From Deltaproteobacteria bacterium (GTDB taxonomy: Bacteria; Myxococcota_A; UBA9160; SMWR01): 7,738 bases of DNA. Within the stretch, counting starts at the first letter, position 1. Each line of letters starts with the position of its first letter. The DNA lies in NCBI GenBank assembly GCA_029261905.1, contig JAJDAM010000711.1, positions 1 through 7,738 on the forward strand, read 5' to 3'. Below, piece by piece: positions 1 to 5,378 of this stretch. The translations under genes and the position numbers were made by a program. The notes under the pieces were generated by a model that was not told where the DNA came from, did no database searches, and worked only from the letters and a program-made list of their open reading frames with translations.

Positions 1-168
1 GAGTTGGCGGGGCTTTGGAACCCCTATATCCAGGATGGTTCGAGACACAGAGTACTGTCGGATGATGCGAAACTGACGCAGGCCAGGATCGGTCTGGCGC
101 GAGTGGTCGGGATCGTCTTGCGCAACGGGCTCGCGATGCTCGGCATCACCGCACCGGAGCAGATGTGA
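1..168 (+). CDS. argS: Arginyl-tRNA synthetase, C-terminal end (partial, 5' truncated by window)
   Basis: This is the last 55 codons of a gene that begins before the window, read in frame 1 to a TGA at 166-168. Arginyl-tRNA synthetase is a cytoplasmic class I enzyme that charges tRNA-Arg with arginine using ATP. The visible residues are the end of the DALR anticodon-binding helical domain. The pattern LARVVGIVLRNGLAMLGI followed by APEQM at the extreme C-terminus is the characteristic ArgRS ending, in which family members finish with a close variant of LLG(V/I)xAPExM. The catalytic HIGH and KMSKS-like regions lie outside the window, so intactness cannot be judged. The stop overlaps the next gene's GTG by four bases (GTGA, 165-168), suggesting co-transcription and translational coupling. 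The identification rests on a short but distinctive tail. Confidence 0.9.
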   Translation, partial: ELAGLWNPYIQDGSRHRVLSDDAKLTQARIGLARVVGIVLRNGLAMLGITAPEQM

Positions 169-884
169 GCGCCGAACGTCGTCCGTCGAAGAAGAGCACC
201 CGGATCGGTTGGTTTTCGATGATCACGGTGGGTGCGATCGTGATCGCCGCCGGCTTCGCCATCGGAATCGTCGCGGGCGTGACGTGGGAGGAGCCGGGCC
301 TGGTCATCAGCTGGCTCAGCGGCGATGCAGATGGCATCGAGTGGGGTGTGGAACAGGACGAAGTGGCCGAATCGGATCGGATGCTCGACGAGACGGCGGA
401 CGGGGTGCCTGATGTCGCCGCACCGCCGCCGCTTGGGGCGCGGTTGGGAGATCGCGTTCGTGGAAGCGATGGCAATGCGCCCTCGGCCGCGAGCGGCGTG
501 GCCATCCCGAAAGCCTGGCCCCCGGAGGATGATCCGTCCTCCTCCGTTCCGGTGGCCGTCCCGAAAGCGGCGATCGCCCCCCCGGCTGCCGCTCCCAAGC
601 AGGCCGCGGCGAAGAGCCCTCCCGTCGCCGAATCCGCGAAAAAGACCGAGTCCGAAAAGTTCTCGGTACAGGTCGGGGCATTCGCAGACAGACTCGGAGC
701 CGACGAACTCGCCACTTCGCTGCGAAAAGCGGGCTACGCAGTCTATTTGTCGGACGGCGAGCGGGGTGCACGCTGGCGCGTTCGCGTCGGACCGCACTCC
801 ACCCGCGAAGCCGCTGAGGGCACTGCCAAGCGTCTTCAAACCAAGCAGCAGCTTCCGACCTGGGTCCTGAGCGAAGATTCATGA
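165..884 (+). CDS. Membrane-anchored SPOR-domain protein
   Basis: A 239-residue protein with three parts. Residues 1-15 are basic and cytoplasmic. Residues 17-39 form a hydrophobic, uncleaved-looking membrane segment (ITVGAIVIAAGFAIGIVAGV). Residues 85-160 are a low-complexity Ala/Pro/Lys-rich linker that would span the periplasm. Residues about 164-237 form a C-terminal SPOR domain: FSVQVGAFADR opens the first strand, ELATSLRKAGY the helix, and WRVRVGPHSTREAAE the second repeat, ending LPTWVLSEDS. SPOR domains bind septal peptidoglycan denuded of stem peptides, and many such proteins (FtsN, DedD) act at the division site. That role is inferred here from domain architecture only. The GTG start overlaps the argS stop. 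An SPOR gene directly after argS is, from memory, also seen in some deltaproteobacteria. It is too divergent to name as ftsN or dedD. Confidence 0.88.
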   Translation: MSAERRPSKKSTRIGWFSMITVGAIVIAAGFAIGIVAGVTWEEPGLVISWLSGDADGIEWGVEQDEVAESDRMLDETADGVPDVAAPPPLGARLGDRVRGSDGNAPSAASGVAIPKAWPPEDDPSSSVPVAVPKAAIAPPAAAPKQAAAKSPPVAESAKKTESEKFSVQVGAFADRLGADELATSLRKAGYAVYLSDGERGARWRVRVGPHSTREAAEGTAKRLQTKQQLPTWVLSEDS

Positions 885-1777
885 CCACGCGCTGGGTCAT
901 CGCGGGTTGTCGCGGGCAGCTTGGCACCGCGTTGGGGCAGCACTTGCGTGCGGATCCCAACAGCGAAATCACTGCCGCCGTCGACCTCCCAGAGGTCGAT
1001 CTGGCGGATTCAGCAGCCGTGGGTGCCTTGTTTTCCGGTCTGGAATCGGCACCGGACATCCTGCTGAACGCGGCAGCGTTCACCCATGTCGACCGCTGCG
1101 AGCGCGAGCCCGAAGCGGCGTATCGTGGCAACGTGTTGGCACCCGAGGTACTCGCGGGGGTTTGCGCCAAGCACGGTGTTCGAATGGTCCACGTGTCGAC
1201 CGACTACGTCTTCGCGGGTGATTCCGAGACGCCGTACACCGAGAAGGATACGCCGGCGCCCCGTTCGGGCTACGGGCGGACCAAGCTCGAAGGCGAACAA
1301 CGCGTGTTGTCATTGTGCCCGGATGCGCTCATCGTTCGAACCAGCTGGGTATTCGGGCGCGGACGAAATTTCATCGCGGCAATTCTCGAACAAGCGAGCA
1401 AGCGCCGCACGGGAGAGATCGAGGGTCCACTCAAAGTGGTCGCGGACCAGCACGGCCGTCCAACTTATGCGTACGACCTGGCCGGCGGGATTCTCGGCCT
1501 GTTGGAGCGAAACTCTCGAGGCGTGTTCCACCTCGCCAACAGCGGTGTCGCGACCTGGTGGGATCTCGCGCGCGCCTGCCTCGATGCGACCGGTCATTCC
1601 GACCTCAGCGTGGAGCGCATTCGTTCCGATGAGCTGGACCTGGACGCACCGAGGCCTGCATGGTCGGTACTCGACACGTCGAAGGCAGAGGCTGCTGGCG
1701 TGACGCTGCGCAGTTGGGGCGACGCGCTGGCGGCGTACCTCGAGTCGGAAGAATCTCCGACCCGGCGCCCGGTGTAG
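881..1777 (+). CDS. rfbD: dTDP-4-dehydrorhamnose reductase (RmlD/RfbD family)
   Basis: A 298-residue extended short-chain dehydrogenase, near the usual family length of about 290. The enzyme reduces dTDP-4-dehydro-L-rhamnose to dTDP-L-rhamnose with NAD(P)H, the last step of the nucleotide sugar pathway used for O-antigen, exopolysaccharide or glycoprotein rhamnose. Visible motifs are the Rossmann loop GCRGQLG (9-15), NAAAFTHVDRCE (63-74), the catalytic Ser/Thr region STDYVF (106-111), the catalytic pair YxxxK as YGRTK (131-135), RTSWVFG (153-159), DQHGRPT (189-195) and the C-terminal RPxxSxLDTSK (258-268). All expected catalytic elements are present. The ATG overlaps the previous stop (ATGA, 881-884), so it is probably in the argS-SPOR transcript. 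Its usual partners rfbA, rfbB and rfbC are not in the window. A paralogous NAD-dependent sugar reductase is possible but less likely given the RmlD-specific C-terminal motif. Confidence 0.93.
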   Translation: MTTRWVIAGCRGQLGTALGQHLRADPNSEITAAVDLPEVDLADSAAVGALFSGLESAPDILLNAAAFTHVDRCEREPEAAYRGNVLAPEVLAGVCAKHGVRMVHVSTDYVFAGDSETPYTEKDTPAPRSGYGRTKLEGEQRVLSLCPDALIVRTSWVFGRGRNFIAAILEQASKRRTGEIEGPLKVVADQHGRPTYAYDLAGGILGLLERNSRGVFHLANSGVATWWDLARACLDATGHSDLSVERIRSDELDLDAPRPAWSVLDTSKAEAAGVTLRSWGDALAAYLESEESPTRRPV

Positions 1778-1960
1778 CTCTTTGATCGATCATTCGATGT
1801 AGTCCTCGGATCGGTCGCCGACGGTCTCGAGCGGACCCGTCGACCGAAAAAGAGTCCGCAAGCATGGGCTTCCAAGAAGAACGCCACCACAAAACCGCAT
1901 CGAGGCCGCGACATTCGTCGAGACCTGAAACCTGACTGGACCGAAAGCGAACCGCGAACC
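1778..1960 (+). other. rfbD-lepA intergenic region (probable lepA leader)
   Basis: A 183-bp gap with no supported gene. The frame that lepA uses stays open back to the rfbD stop (1775-1777) but contains no ATG, GTG or TTG upstream of 1961, so it cannot extend LepA or start a separate protein in that frame. It holds a bulged inverted repeat at 1811-1847. I searched by eye for -35/-10 pairs and found none convincing: TTGATC at 1782-1787 has no acceptable -10 at 16-18 bp. The lepA-lepB promoter, if there is one separate from upstream transcription, probably lies here, but I cannot place it. Confidence 0.5.
1811..1847 (+). other. Bulged inverted repeat upstream of lepA
   Basis: TCGGTCG (1811-1817) pairs perfectly with CGACCGA (1841-1847). 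After a three-base bulge (1818-1820), ACGG (1821-1824) pairs with CCGT (1837-1840), and TC/GA can add two more pairs across a single bulged base. The 3' side is followed by A residues, not T residues, so it does not look like an intrinsic terminator for rfbD on the + strand. Read on the - strand the T run precedes rather than follows the hairpin. It could be a leader RNA structure, a protein-binding site or chance in GC-rich DNA. Confidence 0.35.
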
Positions 1961-3760
1961 GTGACCGACACCAAACAAATTCGAAACTTCAGCATTGTCG
2001 CCCATATCGACCACGGCAAGAGCACGCTCGCCGATCGGCTCCTCGAGGCGACCGGCGCGCTTTCGAGCCGCGAGCAGAAGGCCCAGTTCCTCGACAAGAT
2101 GGATCTCGAGCGCGAGCGAGGGATCACGATCAAGGCCCAGACGGCCCGTATGTACTACACCGCACAAGACGGGAACGACTACGTCTTGAATCTGATCGAT
2201 ACGCCCGGGCACGTCGATTTCTCGTACGAGGTTTCGCGCGCACTCCAGGCCTGCGAAGGCGCGGTGCTGGTCGTCGACGCCGCGCAAGGCATCGAGGCGC
2301 AGACGCTGGCCAACGCCTACCTCGCCATCGACGAGGATCTCGAAATCGTTGCCGTCGTCAACAAGATCGACTTGCCGTCGGCGGATCCGGATCGCGTGGC
2401 CGAAGAGATCGAAGAAGTGATCGGCCTCGACGCCGCCGACGTCTTGCAGGTGTCTGCCAAGACCGGGGTGGGAATCCCCGAACTGCTCGAGCGCATCGTG
2501 GCCACGGTGCCGCCGCCGGCCGGCAAGCTCGACTCGGAACTGCGTGCACTGATCTTCGACGCGTGGTTCGATTCCTACGTTGGTGTCGTGATGCTGGTTC
2601 GAATCATGGACGGCGGGCTCACGAAGAAGACGAAAATCAAGATGCTCGCGAAAGGCTACGAGCGCGACGTGTCTGAATTGAAAGTCATCGACCCGCATCC
2701 GCGCGACGTCGAAACGCTGGGACCGGGAGAGGTCGGCCTCGTGATCGCGGGAATCAAGACGCTCGGGGACGTGCAGATCGGAGACACGATCACCGATGCC
2801 GCCCGCCCGACCGACCGACCGATCCCCGGCTTTCGTGTCGTCAAGCCCATGGTGTTCTCCGGGCTGTACCCGGTCGACTCCGAGGACTACGAGGCGCTGA
2901 AGGTGGCGTTGCAGAAACTCTGCCTGAACGATTCCTCGCTTCACTACGAACCTGAAACCAGCGCCGCGCTCGGCTTCGGGTTTCGATGCGGTTTCCTGGG
3001 TTTCTTGCACAACGAAATCGTTCAGGAGCGACTCGAGCGCGAGTATTCATTGAATCTGATTACGACCGCGCCGACCGTGCGATATAGAGTGATCCTCAAT
3101 TCCGGGGACACGATCGAAATCGAGAGCCCCGCAGCGCTTCCTACCAACGACGCCGTCAATCGAATCGAAGAGCCGATGATTCTGGCGACCATCCACGTCC
3201 CGCAGGAGCACGTGGGGGCTGTGCTCAACCTGTGCCAGGAGCGACGCGGTACACAGGTCGACATGTCGCATCATCGCACGCGCGTGCAGTTGCGTTACAA
3301 ACTGCCACTTTCCGAGGTCGTGCTCGATTTTCACGACCGCATCAAGAGCGCGACGCGGGGGTACGGGTCGTTCGATTATGATCTGACCGACTACCAGCCG
3401 GCCGACCTGGTCAAGTTGGACGTTCTCGTCAATGGAGAACCCGTGGATGCGCTGTCGATGATCGTCCACCGAGACGCCGCCTATACGCGTGGAAACGAAC
3501 TCACGCGGAAGCTCAAGGAGTTCATTCCCCGCCAGATGTACGAGGTTGCGATCCAGGCCTCGATCGGTGCCAAGGTCATCGCACGCACCACCGTCAAGGC
3601 ACTGCGCAAGAACGTGACGGCCAAGTGCTACGGTGGCGACATCACGCGTAAGCGGAAGTTGCTCGAGAAACAGAAGGAAGGAAAGAAGCGCATGAAGAAG
3701 GTGGGATCGGTGGAAATCCCGCAAGAGGCGTTCCTGGCCGCTTTGAAGCTGGGGGATTGA
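1961..3760 (+). CDS. lepA: Elongation factor 4 (LepA), ribosome back-translocation GTPase
   Basis: A 599-residue protein, the normal full length for EF4. LepA is a translational GTPase that binds ribosomes in an EF-G-like manner. It has been linked to back-translocation and to initiation or small-subunit maturation. The G domain motifs are intact: G1 AHIDHGKS (14-21) with STLADRLLE, G2 region ERGITIK (52-58), G3 DTPGH (80-84) and G4 NKID (134-137). The LepA-specific C-terminal domain is complete, with CYGGDITRKRKLLEKQKEGK starting at about residue 556 and then the usual RMKKVGSVEIPQEAF ending. The start is GTG at 1961, because the family begins a few residues before IRNFSIVAHIDHGKS and no other start exists upstream in frame. 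The Shine-Dalgarno is weak, with only purine-rich GAAAGCGAA about 10 bases upstream. The 3' end overlaps the start region of lepB. Confidence 0.98.
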   Translation: MTDTKQIRNFSIVAHIDHGKSTLADRLLEATGALSSREQKAQFLDKMDLERERGITIKAQTARMYYTAQDGNDYVLNLIDTPGHVDFSYEVSRALQACEGAVLVVDAAQGIEAQTLANAYLAIDEDLEIVAVVNKIDLPSADPDRVAEEIEEVIGLDAADVLQVSAKTGVGIPELLERIVATVPPPAGKLDSELRALIFDAWFDSYVGVVMLVRIMDGGLTKKTKIKMLAKGYERDVSELKVIDPHPRDVETLGPGEVGLVIAGIKTLGDVQIGDTITDAARPTDRPIPGFRVVKPMVFSGLYPVDSEDYEALKVALQKLCLNDSSLHYEPETSAALGFGFRCGFLGFLHNEIVQERLEREYSLNLITTAPTVRYRVILNSGDTIEIESPAALPTNDAVNRIEEPMILATIHVPQEHVGAVLNLCQERRGTQVDMSHHRTRVQLRYKLPLSEVVLDFHDRIKSATRGYGSFDYDLTDYQPADLVKLDVLVNGEPVDALSMIVHRDAAYTRGNELTRKLKEFIPRQMYEVAIQASIGAKVIARTTVKALRKNVTAKCYGGDITRKRKLLEKQKEGKKRMKKVGSVEIPQEAFLAALKLGD

Positions 3761-3762
3761 TG

Positions 3763-4593
3763 ATGGCGGCCGGTTCGAAAAAGCGCGTGAAGGGAGCCGA
3801 GAGCGAAACCGCTTCGGCACCGCCTGCTACGCGGGATGGCAAGAACAGCGGTCAGAATGGCGGATTTCGCGAGCAGGTCACCACGTTGGCGCTCGCCATA
3901 TTGATCGCGCTCAGCGTCCGACATTTCGTGATCGAACCCTTTCGCATTCCATCCGGCTCGATGTTCCCGACCTTGCTGATTGGCGACCATCTGTTCGTCA
4001 ACAAGTTCATCTACGGCGCGAAGATTCCCTTCACCGATTGGCGGTTGCCTGGCATCCGGGAACCCGAGCGCGGCGACGTGGTCGTCTTCACGGTGGCGAA
4101 GCAGGGACACAACACGTACCCCGCCGATCGAAAACCCGAGTTGCCGCGCGAAGAATTCGTGAAGCGGCTGATCGGACTACCGGGTGACGAGATCGATTTT
4201 CGCGCCGGCGAGTTCTACGTCAACGGCGAGCCAATCGATCCGGTCCCGCTCGACGATCCGTTCGTCGATCCGAACGGGACGAAGCTCGACCGGTTGGCCG
4301 TTTCGTTGGGGGACCACGATTTCGAGATCCTCGACGATCCCAGACGCATGGGGCCTGGGGCGAACTGGCCTATCCGGGTGGAGCCGGACCGCTACTTCAT
4401 GATGGGCGATAACCGCGACCACTCGAAGGACAGTCGCGTCTGGGGAACCGTTCGGCTCGAAGAGTTCCGTGGCCCCGCATTCATCTTGTACTTTTCGTGG
4501 GATTTCAACGGCGGCTGGTTCGAGGTCATCAACCCGATGACCTGGTGGAATGTCGAGAAGCGCTGGGGCCGCTTTGGCCAGATCGTCGACTAG
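3763..4593 (+). CDS. lepB: Signal peptidase I (leader peptidase)
   Basis: A membrane serine protease that removes signal peptides from exported preproteins on the outer face of the cytoplasmic membrane. Numbering from ATG 3763 (276 residues), a basic/polar N-terminus is followed by one transmembrane helix (about 39-57, LALAILIALSVRHFVI). Next come Box B PSGSMFPTL with nucleophile Ser66, Box D VKRLIGLPGDE with general base Lys134, and Box E GDNRDHSKDSRVWG (about 215-228). The Ser/Lys dyad and all boxes are intact. Three consecutive start codons occur: TTG 3757, ATG 3760 (one-base overlap with the lepA stop) and ATG 3763. GGGGGA at 3751-3756 leaves six bases before ATG 3763, the best spacing, so I chose that one. 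The difference is at most two residues. Pairing with lepA is the classical arrangement that gave lepA its name. Confidence 0.96.
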   Translation: MAAGSKKRVKGAESETASAPPATRDGKNSGQNGGFREQVTTLALAILIALSVRHFVIEPFRIPSGSMFPTLLIGDHLFVNKFIYGAKIPFTDWRLPGIREPERGDVVVFTVAKQGHNTYPADRKPELPREEFVKRLIGLPGDEIDFRAGEFYVNGEPIDPVPLDDPFVDPNGTKLDRLAVSLGDHDFEILDDPRRMGPGANWPIRVEPDRYFMMGDNRDHSKDSRVWGTVRLEEFRGPAFILYFSWDFNGGWFEVINPMTWWNVEKRWGRFGQIVD

Positions 4594-4595
4594 GA

Positions 4596-4609
4596 GCCTG
4601 CCCCCAGGC
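4596..4609 (+). terminator. Short GC hairpin just after lepB (weak terminator candidate)
   Basis: GCCTG (4596-4600) and CAGGC (4605-4609) form a perfect five-pair stem with a CCCC loop, beginning two bases after the lepB stop. A second small hairpin, CGGCC/GGCCG, sits at 4640-4653. Neither is followed by a T run, so intrinsic termination is not demonstrated. The position between two operons is the main argument. Confidence 0.25.
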
Positions 4610-4672
4610 CGCTCTCGGCACACGGGCGTTGAAATGGCTCGGCCATCGGGCCGGTTCCAGAACGCGATTTTG

Positions 4673-4692
4673 GCGGGCGATTTGACGCCCGC
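4673..4692 (+). repeat. Perfect inverted repeat overlapping the pyr promoter -35
   Basis: GCGGGCG (4673-4679) and CGCCCGC (4686-4692) are perfect inverted copies around ATTTGA. The right half contains the last two bases of the proposed -35 hexamer TTGACG (4682-4687), and the spacer contains the rest. No T run follows, so it is a poor intrinsic terminator for lepB. It may instead be an operator for a dimeric DNA-binding protein, or a weak hairpin ending lepAB transcription. No known operator is recognised. Confidence 0.4.
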
Positions 4693-4709
4693 TCCCTGAC
4701 GGGTACTCT
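4682..4709 (+). promoter_or_regulatory. Candidate sigma70-type promoter for the pyr operon
   Basis: TTGACG (4682-4687) matches five of six bases of the -35 consensus. TACTCT (4704-4709) keeps the important T1, A2 and T6 of the -10 consensus, with a 16-base spacer. Transcription would then start near 4715-4718, giving a leader of about 48 bases that consists almost entirely of the PyrR-binding stem-loop before the pyrR GTG at 4764. The fit with the leader element is the best support. The -10 is weak by itself. Confidence 0.5.
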
Positions 4710-4723
4710 CCTTGCGCGTTCAG

Positions 4724-4757
4724 CCCTTTTAATTCCGTCCCGTGAGACGGAGAAAGT
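4724..4757 (+). promoter_or_regulatory. PyrR-binding RNA stem-loop (pyr operon leader)
   Basis: CUUU (4726-4729) pairs with AAAG (4753-4756). UAAU is unpaired on the 5' side. UCCGUC (4734-4739) then pairs with GACGGA (4746-4751) and closes a six-base loop CCGUGA (4740-4745). The loop fits the CNGNGA hexaloop, and UCCCGUGAG (4738-4746) fits the UCCNGNGAG core known for PyrR-binding loops in Bacillus. The asymmetric A-containing internal bulge below the upper stem also fits. It lies seven bases before pyrR, its expected regulator. The 3' strand carries GGAG (4749-4752), the only good Shine-Dalgarno for pyrR (11 bases before GTG), so PyrR plus UMP would hide the ribosome site. No antiterminator or terminator is visible in the leader. 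Structure and consensus are seen directly; the repression mechanism is inferred. Confidence 0.82.
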
Positions 4758-4763
4758 GCGGTA

Positions 4764-5378
4764 GTGACCCCCTCCCAGACCAACTCATCGAATGCGCGCG
4801 CAGCCGGCGCGACCCGACCGAACCAGAAGACGGTTCTCGATGACGTGGGGATTCGTCGCGCGTTGATGCGAATCGCGCACGAGATCCTGGAGCGCTGCGA
4901 GGATCTCGAGCGGTTGTATCTGGTCGCGATTCCCAATGGTGGCGTTCCGCTTGCACGCATCCTGGGCGCGAACCTGAAGGAGATCGCCGGAGTCGACGTG
5001 ATCGTCGGGGTTCTCGATACCACGTTGTACCGCGACGACCTCAATACCGGCAGCGAGCGTCCGTTGCTGCGTGACACTGAAATGCCGTCTGCGGTCGACG
5101 AGCGCTTCGTGGTGCTCGTCGACGATGTGGTGAAGACGGGCAGGACGATTCGGGCCGCGATGGATGCGCTGATGGATTTCGGCCGACCGAAGACCGTTCA
5201 GGTCGTCGGCCTCATCGATCGCGGCCACCGCGAACTGCCCATCAAACTCGATTACGTCGGGAAGAACGTCCCCACTGAACCGATGGAATTGGTTCGGTTG
5301 AGGGGGGATCAAGGCAATCTCGAGGGAGCGCTCGAGGTGGTCGTGACTGACGCGACCGAACGGGGGGCGACGCCGTGA
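4764..5378 (+). CDS. pyrR: PyrR bifunctional protein: pyr operon RNA-binding regulator / uracil phosphoribosyltransferase
   Basis: A 204-residue type I phosphoribosyltransferase-fold protein. PyrR binds pyr mRNA when loaded with UMP and lowers pyr expression; many members also convert uracil and PRPP to UMP. Recognisable features are IRRALMRIAHEILER (30-44), DTTLYRDDL (85-93), the PRPP-binding loop VVLVDDVVKTGRT (116-128) and the RNA-binding/fold signature DRGHRELPIKLDYVGKN (152-168). Homologues are about 180 residues. The extra length is mainly a polar N-terminal extension of about 20 residues, and GTG 4764 is the only sensible start. One oddity: the usual pyrophosphate-loop sequence TRG reads NGG here (IPNGG, 56-60), which may weaken phosphoribosyltransferase activity while leaving RNA binding. 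It is first in the pyrRBC-carA operon and follows a PyrR-type RNA element, which strongly supports an autoregulatory role. Confidence 0.95.
   Translation: MTPSQTNSSNARAAGATRPNQKTVLDDVGIRRALMRIAHEILERCEDLERLYLVAIPNGGVPLARILGANLKEIAGVDVIVGVLDTTLYRDDLNTGSERPLLRDTEMPSAVDERFVVLVDDVVKTGRTIRAAMDALMDFGRPKTVQVVGLIDRGHRELPIKLDYVGKNVPTEPMELVRLRGDQGNLEGALEVVVTDATERGATP

Noticed and set aside
316..1170. A 284-codon - strand frame and a 271-codon - strand frame (24-839) over the SPOR gene and neighbours.
   Set aside because: Both are Arg/Pro-rich, cross gene boundaries and overlap well-supported + strand coding sequence. No domain is recognisable.
1778..1960. A possible N-terminal extension of LepA or small protein, because the lepA frame is open back to the rfbD stop.
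   Set aside because: There is no ATG, GTG or TTG in that frame before 1961. LepA homologues start at this point, and an open stretch of about 60 codons is not surprising at this GC.
2807..2822. Four tandem copies of CCGA.
   Set aside because: The run is inside lepA and codes for ordinary residues (PTDRP) in a conserved protein. It is too short to treat as a repeat locus.
1790..3010. A 406-codon open frame on the - strand.
   Set aside because: It lies opposite lepA, whose protein is intact and highly conserved. The antisense translation is rich in Arg, His, Asp and Val with no recognisable domain, typical of a shadow frame in high-GC DNA.
4629..4657. A promoter using TTGAAA at 4629-4634.
   Set aside because: At 16-18 bp spacing the -10 region is GC-rich and lacks TA---T. 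The TTGACG/TACTCT pair is better and closer to pyrR.
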